From Duganella sp. CF517 (GTDB lineage: Bacteria; Pseudomonadota; Gammaproteobacteria; Burkholderiales; Burkholderiaceae_D): a stretch of 64,000 nucleotides of DNA. The stretch spans positions 248,001 through 312,000 of the forward strand of contig NZ_FODC01000005.1 of assembly GCF_900110275.1 (NCBI RefSeq), in the 5' to 3' direction. Every line of letters begins with the position of its first letter. Positions within the stretch are counted from its first letter, which is position 1. Shown one piece after another: positions 52,089 through 61,005 of the stretch. The translations under genes were made by a program, and so were the position numbers. A model generated the notes under the pieces. The model was not told where the DNA came from and did not search any database. It saw only the letters and a list, made by a program, of their open reading frames with translations.

Positions 52089-53267
52089 ATGAAAACTCTG
52101 AAAACCAATCTGAAACCGCTTGCCATCGCCGTGCTGGCAGTCTTCGTCGTCGCCGGCATCGGTATGGCCGTGTACTCGCCGGCCACCCAGGCCGCCGATG
52201 AAAAGAAAGCCACCGCGCCCAAGGCCGCGCTGACCGTCACCACCACCCGGCCGTCGACCGCCAGCGCGCCGATCAAGCTGGCCGCCAACGGCAACGTCGC
52301 CGCCTGGCAGGAGGCCAGCGTCAGCAGCGAATCGAACGGCTTGCGCCTGACCGAGGTGCGCGTCAACGTCGGCGACGTCGTCAAGGCCGGCGACGTGCTG
52401 GCCGTGTTCTCGGCCGAGACCATCAACGCCGACATCGCCCAGTCGAAAGCGGCGCTGCAGGAGGCCGAGGCCAACGCCGCCGACGCCGTGGCCAACGCCG
52501 CCCGCGCGCGCACCTTGCAAAATTCCGGCGCCCTGAGCGCGCAGCAAATCAGCCAGTACAACACCACCGAGCAAACCGCCAACGCCCGCATCGCCTCGGC
52601 CAAGGCGGCGCTGGCGAACCAGCAGCTGCGCCTCAAATACACCAAAGTGGTGGCGCCGGACGGCGGCATCATCTCCGCCAGGACCGCCAACGCCACCGTC
52701 GGCTCGGTGTCGGCGCCCGGCACGGAACTGTTCCGCATGATCCGCCAGGGCCGCCTGGAATGGCGCGCCGAGGTGGTCGCCAACGACCTGCGCAGCCTCA
52801 AGCCGGGCACGCCGGCCGTCGTCAAGGCGGCCAACGGCAGCGAAGTGACCGGCAAGGTGCGCATGATCGCGCCGACCGTCGACCTGCAAACCCGCTCGGC
52901 GCTGGTGTATGTCGACCTGCCGCCGAACGCCGGCGCCGGCGAGGCGCCGTTCAAGGCCGGCATGTTCGCCAGCGGCCAGTTCGAGCTGGGTAAATCGGAC
53001 GCGCTGACCGTGCCGCAGCAATCGATCGTGGTGCGCGACGGCTTCAGTTTCGTGTTCCGCCTGAACACCGACAGCAAGGTCAGTCAGATCAAGGTGCAGC
53101 CGGGCCGCCGCCTGGGCGACCGCATCGAGGTCAAGGGCGGCCTGACGGCCGACATGCAGGTGGTGCTGCGCGGCGCCGGCTTCCTCAACGACGGCGACCT
53201 GGTACACGTCGTCGCCGAGGGCGCGCCCGCGCGCGCCGCCGCCCCGGCATCGGCCGCGGCCAAATAA
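52089..53267 (+). CDS. RND efflux periplasmic adaptor (membrane fusion protein)
   Basis: 392 residues: one N-terminal membrane/signal helix (about 12-32), a biotinyl-lipoyl-like domain split around a helical hairpin (NVAAWQEASVSSESNGLRLTEVRVNVGDVVKAGDVL... KYTKVVAPDGGIISAR), then beta-barrel and membrane-proximal domains (RPDLQ-like TVDLQTRSALVYVDLP; GMFASGQFELG). It bridges the RND pump and the outer-membrane factor. It is third in the operon with 9 bases to the pump gene, and an Ala/Pro tail closes the protein. Confidence 0.92.
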   Translation: MKTLKTNLKPLAIAVLAVFVVAGIGMAVYSPATQAADEKKATAPKAALTVTTTRPSTASAPIKLAANGNVAAWQEASVSSESNGLRLTEVRVNVGDVVKAGDVLAVFSAETINADIAQSKAALQEAEANAADAVANAARARTLQNSGALSAQQISQYNTTEQTANARIASAKAALANQQLRLKYTKVVAPDGGIISARTANATVGSVSAPGTELFRMIRQGRLEWRAEVVANDLRSLKPGTPAVVKAANGSEVTGKVRMIAPTVDLQTRSALVYVDLPPNAGAGEAPFKAGMFASGQFELGKSDALTVPQQSIVVRDGFSFVFRLNTDSKVSQIKVQPGRRLGDRIEVKGGLTADMQVVLRGAGFLNDGDLVHVVAEGAPARAAAPASAAAK

Positions 53268-53276
53268 GGACACGCC

Positions 53277-56200
53277 ATGAATTTTTCCTCCTTATCGATC
53301 AAGAACCCGATCCCGGCGATCATGCTGTTCGTCCTGCTGACGCTGGCGGGGCTGATGGCCTACAAGGCCAATCCGGTGCAGGACTTCCCGGACATCGAAC
53401 TGCCGATCGTCACCGTCACCGCGACCCTGGACGGCAGCGCGCCGGCCCAGCTGGAGACCGAGGTGGCGCGCAAGATCGAGGATTCGGTCGCCACTTTGCA
53501 GGGTGTGAAGAACATCTACACCACGGTGCTCGACGGCGTCTCGACCACCACCATCGAATTCGTGCTGGAGAAGCAGATCTCGGACGCCGTCAACGACGTG
53601 CGCGACGCGGTCGCCCGCATCAAGGCCGACATGCCGGCCGAACTGCGCGACCCGACCGTGACCAAGGCCTCCACCGCCGGCCGCGTGGTGCTGACCTTCA
53701 CCGCCGCCGCCGCGCAGGTGCCCGGCGAAAAAATGGACCAGCAGGAGCTGAGCTGGTTCGTCGACAACGTCGTCGCCAAGCGCCTGCTGGCGGTGCCCGG
53801 CATCGGCTCGGTCAAGCGCGTGGGCGGCGTGTACCGCGAAATCCGCGTGGAGCTCGACGAGGCCCGCATGGCGGCGCTGCGCGTATCGGCGCTGGACGTG
53901 TCGCGGCAACTGCGGTTGGTGCAGAAGGAAGCGCCGGGCGGACGCGGTGACGTCAGCGGCGCCGAGCAATCGGTACGCACCATCGGAACCGTCAAAAGCG
54001 CGGCCGAACTGGCGGCCATGGACCTGCCGTTGCCGGACGGGCGCCGCGTGCGGCTCGACCAGGTGGCCACCATCACCGACACCGTCTCCGAGCCGCGCGC
54101 CATCGCGCTGCAGGACGGCAAGCAGGTGATCGGCTTCGAAATCTTCCGCAACAAGGGCGCCAGCGAACTGGCCGTGGCCAAGGGTGCGCGCGAAGCGGTC
54201 AAGGAACTGGAGGCGAACAATCCGAAAGTGGTGCTGAAGCAGGTCATCGACAACGCCCATCCGGTCGAGGAAAACTTCGACGGCTCGATGGAACTGCTGT
54301 ACGAAGGCGCGCTGCTGGCGGTGCTGGTGGTGTGGTGGTTCCTGCGCGACTGGCGCGCCACCCTGGTGGCCGCCGCCGCGCTGCCGCTGTCGGTGATGCC
54401 GGCCTTCCTGGGCATCTACCTGTTCGGCTACACGCTCAACACCGTCACCTTGCTGTCGCTGGCGCTGGTGGTCGGCGTGCTGGTCGACGACGCCATCGTC
54501 GAAATCGAAAACATCGCGCGCCACCTGCGCATGGGTAAAACCCCGATGGAGGCGGCGATGGAAGCGGCCGACGAAATCGGCATGGCGGTCATCGCCACGA
54601 CCTTCGCGCTGGTGGCGGTGTTCCTGCCGACCGCCTTCATGAGCGGCATCCCCGGCCTGTTCTTCAAGCAGTTCGGCTGGACCGCGGTGATCGCGGTGCT
54701 GGCGTCGCTGGTGGTGGCGCGCTTGCTGACGCCGATGATGGCGGCCTACCTGCTCAAGCCGATCGCGCATGGCGAGGAAAAAGACAGCTGGCTGATGGTC
54801 CGCTACCTGCGCGTGATGCGCTGGTGCCTGAAGCATCGCGGCATCACGGCGCTGGCCGCCGCCGCGTTCTTCGTCGCCTCGATCTCGCTGGTGGGCATGC
54901 TGCCGACCGGCTTCGTGCCGGCCGCCGACCGCGCGCAAACCCAGATCAACCTGGAGCTGCCGCCGGGATCCACGCTGGCCGAGACCAGCGTCATCGCCGA
55001 ACGGGCGCGCCAGGCCGCGATGGGCGTACCCGGGGTCAAATCCGTGTTCAGCTCCATCGGCGGCGGGTCCAGCGGCGACGCCTTTGCGCCCGGCGCGGCG
55101 GCCGAGGCGCGCAGCGCCGTGCTGACCATCACCACCGTGCACCGCACGGACCGCAAGGAATCGATGGCCGACATCGACGACCATATCCGCAGCCGTCTCG
55201 ACGCCATCCCTGGCGCGCGCTTCAAGGTCGGCCCGCCGGACAACGGCGTCAAGCTGCAACTGGTGCTGCGCAGCGACGACCCGGTCGTACTGCAAGCGAC
55301 GGCGCAAAAGGTGGAACGCGAAATGCGCACGCTGCAAGGCGTCGGCAACGTGCGATCGAGCGCCTCGCTGGTGCGTCCGGAGATCATCGTCACGCCGGAC
55401 TTCGCCAAGGCCGCCGATCTGGGCGTGACCGCCAACGCCATCGGCCAGACGGTGCGCGTGGCCACCGCCGGCGACTACGACACCGACCTGACCAAGATGA
55501 ATCTGCCGGAGCGCCAGGTGCCGATCCGTGTCAAGCTGCCCGATTCGGTGCGCGCCGACCTCGATGCCATCGGCCGCCTGACGGTGCCGGGCAAAAACGG
55601 TCCGGTGCTGCTGGCGACCGTGGCCACCATCACGATGGAAAGCGGCCCGGCGCAAATCAATCGCCTCAACCGCAGCCGCAACGTCACGTTCGAAGTGGAA
55701 CTGGGCCGCCGCGCGCTGGGCGAGGTCGACGCGGAAGCGCGCGCGCTGCCGTCGCTGAAAAACCTGCCGCCGTCGGTCAAGATCGCGGAACTGGGCGACA
55801 CCCAGGAAATGGCCTCGCTGTTCGCCAGCTTCGGCCTGGCGATGCTGATCGGCGTGTTGTGCATCTACTGCGTGCTGGTGCTGCTGTTCAAGGACTTCAT
55901 GCAGCCGGTGACGATTCTGGCGGCGCTGCCGCTGTCGATCGGCGGCGCCTTCGTGGCGCTGCTGATCACCCGCAGCGCCTTGTCGATGCCGTCGATGATC
56001 GGCTTGATCATGCTGATGGGGATCGTTACAAAAAACTCAATCTTGTTGGTCGATTATGCTATTCTGGCGCGCCAGGAAGGCATGAACCGCTTCGACGCGC
56101 TGGTCGACGCCTGCCACAAGCGTAGCCGGCCGATTTTGATGACCACCATCGCCATGGGCGCCGGCATGATGCCGCTGGCGCTGGGCTGGGGCGCCGACCC

Positions 56201-56405
56201 CAGCTTCCGATCGCCGATGGCGATCACGGTGATCGGCGGGCTGATTACGTCGACGCTGTTAAGCCTCCTGGTGGTGCCGGCCGTCTTCACCTACATCGAC
56301 GACTTTGAACATCTGCTCGGACGCCTGATGCGCAAACTGCGCCGCCATCCGGCGCCGGCGGACGACCAGGACCAACCGATGCGCAAGGTCGCCGGCGGAC
56401 ATTAA
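53277..56405 (+). CDS. RND multidrug efflux pump, HAE-1 family
   Basis: 1042 residues with the RND layout: helix 1, a large periplasmic loop, helices 2-7, a second loop, helices 8-12. The proton-relay Asp pair is in VVGVLVDDAIVEIENI (helix 4), and the helix-10 Lys is in GIVTKNSILLVDYA. The N-terminus NPIPAIMLFVLLTLAGLMAY is standard. The porter resembles the shorter MdtB/AcrF-like group rather than heavy-metal CzcA proteins, since the CzcA DFG-motif Glu is absent from helix 4. Substrates are probably lipophilic drugs. It is last in the TetR-controlled operon, and the GyrI-like gene follows after 37 bases. Confidence 0.93.
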   Translation: MNFSSLSIKNPIPAIMLFVLLTLAGLMAYKANPVQDFPDIELPIVTVTATLDGSAPAQLETEVARKIEDSVATLQGVKNIYTTVLDGVSTTTIEFVLEKQISDAVNDVRDAVARIKADMPAELRDPTVTKASTAGRVVLTFTAAAAQVPGEKMDQQELSWFVDNVVAKRLLAVPGIGSVKRVGGVYREIRVELDEARMAALRVSALDVSRQLRLVQKEAPGGRGDVSGAEQSVRTIGTVKSAAELAAMDLPLPDGRRVRLDQVATITDTVSEPRAIALQDGKQVIGFEIFRNKGASELAVAKGAREAVKELEANNPKVVLKQVIDNAHPVEENFDGSMELLYEGALLAVLVVWWFLRDWRATLVAAAALPLSVMPAFLGIYLFGYTLNTVTLLSLALVVGVLVDDAIVEIENIARHLRMGKTPMEAAMEAADEIGMAVIATTFALVAVFLPTAFMSGIPGLFFKQFGWTAVIAVLASLVVARLLTPMMAAYLLKPIAHGEEKDSWLMVRYLRVMRWCLKHRGITALAAAAFFVASISLVGMLPTGFVPAADRAQTQINLELPPGSTLAETSVIAERARQAAMGVPGVKSVFSSIGGGSSGDAFAPGAAAEARSAVLTITTVHRTDRKESMADIDDHIRSRLDAIPGARFKVGPPDNGVKLQLVLRSDDPVVLQATAQKVEREMRTLQGVGNVRSSASLVRPEIIVTPDFAKAADLGVTANAIGQTVRVATAGDYDTDLTKMNLPERQVPIRVKLPDSVRADLDAIGRLTVPGKNGPVLLATVATITMESGPAQINRLNRSRNVTFEVELGRRALGEVDAEARALPSLKNLPPSVKIAELGDTQEMASLFASFGLAMLIGVLCIYCVLVLLFKDFMQPVTILAALPLSIGGAFVALLITRSALSMPSMIGLIMLMGIVTKNSILLVDYAILARQEGMNRFDALVDACHKRSRPILMTTIAMGAGMMPLALGWGADPSFRSPMAITVIGGLITSTLLSLLVVPAVFTYIDDFEHLLGRLMRKLRRHPAPADDQDQPMRKVAGGH

Positions 56406-56442
56406 TCGGGCATTCGACAACGCAACAAGCAGGGAGACAAAC

Positions 56443-56901
56443 ATGGAATATGAAATCACGGAACTGCCGGCGATACGCGTGGCGTATCTGCGCTACAAAG
56501 GACCGTTCGGCGCCGCCATCGGCGAGTTCTGGAAAGAGGTGTTCACGCCGTGGCAGAAGGCCTTCGGCCTGCACAACCGCGTGACGTACGGCGTGGCGCA
56601 GGACGACCCGGGCACCACGCCGCCGAACGAATGCCGCTACGACGCCTGCGTCGAAGTGGCGGCCGACTACCCGATCGCCGAACCGGCGAAGGAGGCGACG
56701 CTGCCGGCCGGCCGCTACGCCGTCGCCAAATTCAACGGCACGGCCGACCAGATGCCGGCGGCGTGGGCCGCGTTCTTCGGGCAGATCCAGGCCGAAGGCA
56801 GCTTCGCGCCCGGCCCGTGCATGGAGCGCTACCCTGCCGACTATGCGATGGACCCGGCGACGGGCGTGTTCTCGGCCGAGCTTTGCATCCCGGTCAAGTA
56901 A
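56443..56901 (+). CDS. GyrI-like effector-binding protein (SbmC family)
   Basis: 152 residues, a stand-alone GyrI/AraC effector-binding domain: VAYLRYKGPFGAAIGEFWKEVFTPW in the first repeat and YDACVEVAADYPI...GRYAVAKFNGTADQMPAAW in the second. Family members bind small hydrophobic molecules or DNA gyrase inhibitors and can protect against toxins. It follows the RND operon on the same strand with an AGGGAG ribosome site, so it may be co-transcribed as a drug-binding accessory. After its stop the base composition drops sharply (AT-richer islet). Confidence 0.85.
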   Translation: MEYEITELPAIRVAYLRYKGPFGAAIGEFWKEVFTPWQKAFGLHNRVTYGVAQDDPGTTPPNECRYDACVEVAADYPIAEPAKEATLPAGRYAVAKFNGTADQMPAAWAAFFGQIQAEGSFAPGPCMERYPADYAMDPATGVFSAELCIPVK

Positions 56902-56902
56902 G

Positions 56903-57193
56903 CTGTACGGCCCGTTTGATGATCGATTCACCGACGCGGATGGCGATCCAAACGGGTTCGAGGTTCTATTGTTGGAAACGCGCTTCAGGCACGACGCTCA
57001 CCCTTGGGAGAGACAAATTCCGCCTATCATCCAAAATCTTACCGGCGCAGGGATGCTTAGCAATCTGCGTCCCGGAGACGTAGTTTTTTTGCAGACCACT
57101 CTTCGATTCCGAAATGACTCGGGCCACTATCAACCCGCCGCAATAAGGGCCAGTTATGCTGGATTGCCTCTTGGATTATTTCTGGCGTATTGA
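56903..57193 (+). pseudogene. Unrecognised open frame without own start (possible orphan toxin tip)
   Basis: This frame is open from inside gyrI's end to a TGA at 57191-57193 and reads protein-like from LYGPFDDRFTDADGDPNGFEV through NLTGAGMLSNLRPGDVVFLQ to GLPLGLFLAY. There is no ATG in a sensible place; a TTG at 56969 preceded by GAGG would give 74 residues. The composition is visibly AT-richer than the neighbours. It lies 11 bases before the ATG of the next unknown gene. It may be the 3' tip of a larger gene that was recombined here, for instance an orphan polymorphic-toxin C-terminus. I recognise no family. Confidence 0.35.
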
Positions 57194-57204
57194 AGGGGGT
57201 TCGC

Positions 57205-57645
57205 ATGAATAACCAAATTCAGATTGAGGCCAAGCTCAAAGGATTAGCATCGGAGGATGCGGCGAGTTTCCTGATGGAGACTTTTCCGATTGAAGCCGCG
57301 AACTACAGTGATGCTTTCCAAGTCATGGCGCATCGGTCATGGAAAAAAACTGATCAATTGCGATTGGCGCGTTTTTACTTGAAGAAGAGCCCGTTCGTCA
57401 GCGCGAAACCATATGAAGTATTTGCTTCATTCATGTCCTTGGCAGCGTTAATATCGGTAGTCAAGGAAGCGATATCGAACAAGCCAAATGATCGTCAATT
57501 CATCGCCTATCATGTGGCCCCTCTTCTCAAGAAAAGCATTAGGACCGAGAAGGATCGCGATCTGGTCGCTAGGTTCATTACGGAGTTGAAGTCCAGTCAA
57601 ACCGGACTTGATCCGACTAATCAAGCCCGTACTATCGATTTTTAA
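57205..57645 (+). CDS. Unknown 146-residue alpha-helical protein (possible immunity protein)
   Basis: 146 residues, mostly helical, Lys/Ser/Phe-rich (SEDAASFLMETFPIEAANY, DQLRLARFYLKKSPF, SFMSLAALISVVKEAI, RTEKDRDLVARFITELK), no signal peptide or long membrane helix. An AGGGGG ribosome site is 5 bases before the ATG at 57205. The A+T content and codon choice (ATT, AAA, TTG, GAT) differ from the genome, suggesting recent acquisition. It is coupled in spacing to the upstream tip-like frame. The 3' end overlaps the convergent LprI-like gene by 14 bases. No family is recognised; the immunity-protein idea rests only on the arrangement. Confidence 0.65.
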   Translation: MNNQIQIEAKLKGLASEDAASFLMETFPIEAANYSDAFQVMAHRSWKKTDQLRLARFYLKKSPFVSAKPYEVFASFMSLAALISVVKEAISNKPNDRQFIAYHVAPLLKKSIRTEKDRDLVARFITELKSSQTGLDPTNQARTIDF

Positions 57646-58030
57646 GCGCGGGACAACTCATATCGCCTTCCTGACAATCCTGCAGCGCTTTAATCTCCTT
57701 CAACCGGCTCTCGGTTTTCGCTGCGAGACAGCCGCTGCGCACCATCGGATAGGCGCTGCCGCCTTCCGCGCCCGAGCTTTCGAATGCGCAAGACAGGTCC
57801 CTGAACTTGACCCAAGCTAGCTGCGCCTGCGTCAGCTGCTTCTTTTGCTCCGCGTTCAGGCGGGCGCGGTACTCGTTATAGGCAAGGTTCAACTTCTTAT
57901 CGGCAGCGGAATAAGCCTGCCCGGCGCATTGCGTCATCTCGGATTGCGTCGCGGGGGCACTGCAATCGGCCCATGCGCTTGCGGACAGCAACGGCAACAA
58001 CACTGGCATCACAAATCTGCTTATCTTCAT
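57632..58030 (-). CDS. LprI-like (DUF1311) secreted small protein
   Basis: 132 residues with a signal peptide (ending ASAWA near 22) and the DUF1311 pattern: Cys-x..-TQSEMTQCAGQAYSAADKKLNLAYNEYRARL then AQLAWVKFRDLSCAFES and a late Cys pair (CQEGDMSC). Mycobacterial LprI in this family inhibits lysozyme; other members are of unknown role. The ATG at 58030 is chosen because AGGAG lies 6 bases upstream; an in-frame ATG at 58036 overlaps that site. It lies 19 bases after ynfA and is the last gene of a five-gene minus-strand block. Confidence 0.82.
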   Translation of the reverse strand: MKISRFVMPVLLPLLSASAWADCSAPATQSEMTQCAGQAYSAADKKLNLAYNEYRARLNAEQKKQLTQAQLAWVKFRDLSCAFESSGAEGGSAYPMVRSGCLAAKTESRLKEIKALQDCQEGDMSCPALKNR

Positions 58031-58049
58031 CTCCATCTCCTTGGAATAA

Positions 58050-58385
58050 TCAACCCGACGTCGCGGGTTGCAACGCAATGACGGCCATGCCGCCCAACGC
58101 CAGCGCCGCACCCGCCATATCCCAGCGGCTTAGCGCGATGCCATCGACAAAACGAAGCCACAACAACGCCACCGCGATGTACATGCCGCCATATGCGGCA
58201 TAGGTGCGGCCGGCAGCGCTGGGATGTAAGGTTAGCAGCCAGGCGAAAAGCGCCAGCGAGGCCGCCGCCGGCACCAACAACCACATCGTCTTGCCCTGCT
58301 TGAGCGCCAACCACGGCAAATAGCAGCCGACGATTTCAGTCAGCGCGGTCAGCGCGAACAAGCCAGTCAATTTCAAGATGTCCAA
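58050..58385 (-). CDS. ynfA: YnfA-family (UPF0060) small inner-membrane protein
   Basis: 111 residues with four membrane helices and the family stretches TALTEIVGCYLPWLALKQGK, GRTYAAYGGMYIAVALLWLR and DMAGAALALGGMAVI. It starts at a TTG (58385-58383) with GGGGGA 6 bases before it; no ATG is available at the family's N-terminus. YnfA resembles SMR exporters in fold and has been linked to small drug-cation efflux in enterobacteria. It sits 18 bases after the efflux outer-membrane-factor gene, which suggests an export function in the same operon. Confidence 0.93.
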   Translation of the reverse strand: MDILKLTGLFALTALTEIVGCYLPWLALKQGKTMWLLVPAAASLALFAWLLTLHPSAAGRTYAAYGGMYIAVALLWLRFVDGIALSRWDMAGAALALGGMAVIALQPATSG

Positions 58386-58403
58386 ACAACGTCCCCCGCA
58401 AAA

Positions 58404-59822
58404 CTACGGTTGCGGCGTCCAGCCGCCGCCCATGGCGCGATACAGATCGACCGACGCGACCAGCATCCGCGTGCGCAGTTGCAGCCGTCCGACATCGGCG
58501 CTGTACAAGGTGCGCTGCGCGTCCAGCTCCTCCAGGTACGAAGCATAGCCGTTGCGATAGCGATTATGCGCGATGCGCAAGGTCTCGGCCGCCGTGGCGC
58601 GGCGCGCGTCGTTCTGCACCGCTTGCTCCCTGAGCTGGTAAATCGCCCCCAGGCTGTTATCGGTCTCCGAAAATGCCGTGCGCACGGCGTTCTCGTAGGC
58701 GAAGGTGAGCTGGTCGCGCTGGGCCGCCACCGAGTCGGTCTGCGACTGCACGCGGTCGCCCTCGAACACCGGCGCGGCGATGGCGCCGGTCAGCCGCCAC
58801 AACGCCGTCGGCGAATTCAGGAAGTCGTGCATTTTCAGGCTTTGGATGCCGCCGACGGCCGTCAGCTTGAACGACGGCAGCAACTGGTCGCGCGTGGCGC
58901 GCAGATTGGCGTTGACGGCGACCAGGTTGAATTCCGCCCGCGCGATATCCGGCCGACGGCGCAGCAGTTCGGATGGCAGCCCTTCGGGCACCGGCGGCGG
59001 CTCCAGTTGCGCCAATTCCGCACCGCGCGCGATCGGTCCGGGATTGCCGCCGGTGAGGATGGCCAGCGCGTTCTCCTGCTCGAAGATCGAACGCTTCAGC
59101 TGCGGCACCTGCTCGGCGGTGGTCTGGTACTCGGCCTGCGCCTGCAGCCACTCCAGCCGCGAGCTGTAACCGACATCGAACTGGCGCTTGGCCAGGTCGC
59201 GCGACTCGCCGCGCAGCTTGAGCGTCTGCTCGGTCAACGCCAGCTGGGCGTCCAGCCCGCGCAGGTTCAGGTAGCCGGTGGCGACGGTGGCGGCGATCGA
59301 CAAGGCCACGGCGTCGGCGTTGGCCCGCTCCGATTGATAGGTGGCGGTGGCGGCGTCGGTCGCGGCGGCCAGACGGCCCCACACGTCCACTTCGTAGCTG
59401 GCCTGGATCTCGGCCTGGTAGACGTTGGTGACATACGGCTGGCCATTCGACGCCAACTGGCGCGTGCGGGTCGGCGCCGTATCGACGACGACGTTCGGCT
59501 TCTGCCCCGCCGCCGCCACGCCTACCAGCGCGCGGTACTGCGCCACGCGTGCGCGGGCGATGCGCAAGTCGCCATTGTGTTCGAGGGCCTTGGTCACCAG
59601 CGCGCTCAGAACCGGATCGCCGAAGGCCTGCCACCATTGCTTTTCGACCGGCGCGGCGCTCTGGGCGGGACCGGGAGCAGTGCGCCAGGCGACGGGGGTC
59701 TCCAGGGTCGACGCCGGCGGCGGGCCGACCTTGGCCGCGCAACCGGCCAGCGCCACGATGACCGCGGCGGATACGGCGCGCAGCGCGCCGCGCCGGCTTT
59801 GCGACAGTCGCCGGCACTTCAT
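58404..59822 (-). CDS. Efflux outer-membrane factor, NodT type lipoprotein
   Basis: 472 residues with lipobox LAGC near residue 28. OEP repeats are visible: QIQASYEVDVWGRLAAATDAATATYQSERANADA in the first half and LPSFKLTAVGGIQSL plus APVFEGDRVQSQTDSVAAQRDQL in the second, with the repeated RYRNGYASYLEELDAQR. It forms the trimeric channel for the EmrAB-like pump encoded upstream. Its ATG overlaps the adaptor's stop (ATGA on the minus strand). It is distinct in sequence from the first outer-membrane factor at 50610, so the window carries two full tripartite pumps. Confidence 0.92.
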   Translation of the reverse strand: MKCRRLSQSRRGALRAVSAAVIVALAGCAAKVGPPPASTLETPVAWRTAPGPAQSAAPVEKQWWQAFGDPVLSALVTKALEHNGDLRIARARVAQYRALVGVAAAGQKPNVVVDTAPTRTRQLASNGQPYVTNVYQAEIQASYEVDVWGRLAAATDAATATYQSERANADAVALSIAATVATGYLNLRGLDAQLALTEQTLKLRGESRDLAKRQFDVGYSSRLEWLQAQAEYQTTAEQVPQLKRSIFEQENALAILTGGNPGPIARGAELAQLEPPPVPEGLPSELLRRRPDIARAEFNLVAVNANLRATRDQLLPSFKLTAVGGIQSLKMHDFLNSPTALWRLTGAIAAPVFEGDRVQSQTDSVAAQRDQLTFAYENAVRTAFSETDNSLGAIYQLREQAVQNDARRATAAETLRIAHNRYRNGYASYLEELDAQRTLYSADVGRLQLRTRMLVASVDLYRAMGGGWTPQP

Positions 59823-61000
59823 CGGCCGGCTCCCGCGCGCGCCGTGGCGCGCCTGCCATCCGAGTCGTCGAGAACGGCGGAGGTGTCGATGCTGACGATC
59901 ACCGACATCCCCGGCGCCAGCCGCGCGGCCTTGGCCTGTCCCGGATCGATGCGTATCCGCACCGGTATGCGCTGCGCGATCTTGACGAAATTGCCGGTGG
60001 CGTTATCGGCCGGCAGCACGCTGAATTCCGATCCGGTGGCCGGCGATATCCGTTCCACCTGCCCGGTCAGCACCGCGCCATCGAGCGCGTCGACCTTGAA
60101 GGTGGCGCTCTGCCCCACCTGCACGTTGTTCATCTGCGTCTCTTTCAGATTGGCGATCACCCACAGCTGGCGCGGCACCAATCCCATCAGGTTGGCGCCG
60201 GTGTTGACGTAGGCGCCCTTGCGCACGGTGACCTGTCCCAGTTGACCGTCCTCCGGCGCGATGATGCGGGTGTTTTCCAGATCCACCCGGGCCGCCTTCA
60301 GCGCGGCCTGCGCGTTGGCCACCGCCGCCTCCAGCGACAGCTTGTTGACCGTCACCGACTGCACCTGCTGTTTGGCGATGTCCAGATTGGCGCGCGCCTG
60401 CGCCACGGCGGCAACCGTCTGCGCCTGCGCGGCTTTTGACGCGTCCTGCTCGCGCAACGACAGCGAGCCGTCGGCCGCCAGCGAATTGACGCGGCCAAGA
60501 TCGGCCCGCGACCTGACCGCCTGCGCCTGCGCGTTGGCCAGCGTGGCCTGGTTCAGCTGCACGCCCGCCGCCGCCGTCTTGCGCGACTGGTCCCAGTTGG
60601 CCAGCGCCGCCTTCTGCGCCGCCAGCTGCGCCTGCGCCTGTTCGTAGCGCTGCTGATAAATGCGGTCGTCGATCTGCACCAGCAAATCGCCCTGCTTCAC
60701 CTGCTGGAAATCCTGCACCTTGACGTCGACGACATAGCCGGACAACTGCGTGCCGATCAACGTGACCTGCCCGCGCACCAGCGCGTTCTCGGTCGAGACG
60801 ATGGCGCTGGTGAACGGTGGCAGCCGCCATGCGTACAGCACGATCAGCACGCCGATCAAGGCGACCAGCGAAAACGCGATGGTGGAAACGATCTGCCCGC
60901 GACGGCTGGGCGCCGCAGGCAATGGCGGCGGCGCGGCGGCGGTGGCCGGTGTGGCCGGAGCGGAGGGAGGAGCGGAGGTATCGGGTGTATTGGTAGCCAT
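59819..61000 (-). CDS. EmrA-like efflux adaptor (HlyD family)
   Basis: 393 residues: an Ala/Pro N-terminal cytoplasmic stretch, one membrane helix (about 38-58), the lipoyl half-motif ENALVRGQVTLIGTQLSGYVVDVKVQDFQQVKQGDLLVQID, a long coiled-coil hairpin (about 105-225), then NTRIIAPEDGQLGQVTVRKGAYVNTGANLMGLVP and an EmrA-type barrel (WVIANLKETQMNNVQVGQSATFKVDAL). It spans the periplasm between the MFS pump and the outer-membrane factor. It begins 5 bases after the MFS gene stop and overlaps the outer-membrane-factor start by 4 bases, so the three genes form one operon. Confidence 0.92.
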   Translation of the reverse strand: MATNTPDTSAPPSAPATPATAAAPPPLPAAPSRRGQIVSTIAFSLVALIGVLIVLYAWRLPPFTSAIVSTENALVRGQVTLIGTQLSGYVVDVKVQDFQQVKQGDLLVQIDDRIYQQRYEQAQAQLAAQKAALANWDQSRKTAAAGVQLNQATLANAQAQAVRSRADLGRVNSLAADGSLSLREQDASKAAQAQTVAAVAQARANLDIAKQQVQSVTVNKLSLEAAVANAQAALKAARVDLENTRIIAPEDGQLGQVTVRKGAYVNTGANLMGLVPRQLWVIANLKETQMNNVQVGQSATFKVDALDGAVLTGQVERISPATGSEFSVLPADNATGNFVKIAQRIPVRIRIDPGQAKAARLAPGMSVIVSIDTSAVLDDSDGRRATARAGAGR

Positions 61001-61005
61001 GTCGT

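Noticed and set aside
53277..56405. RND pump as a heavy-metal CzcA-type exporter
   Set aside because: Helix 4 has the HAE-1 pair VLVDDAIVEIENI and lacks the CzcA-type acidic pattern; the neighbours are drug-type.
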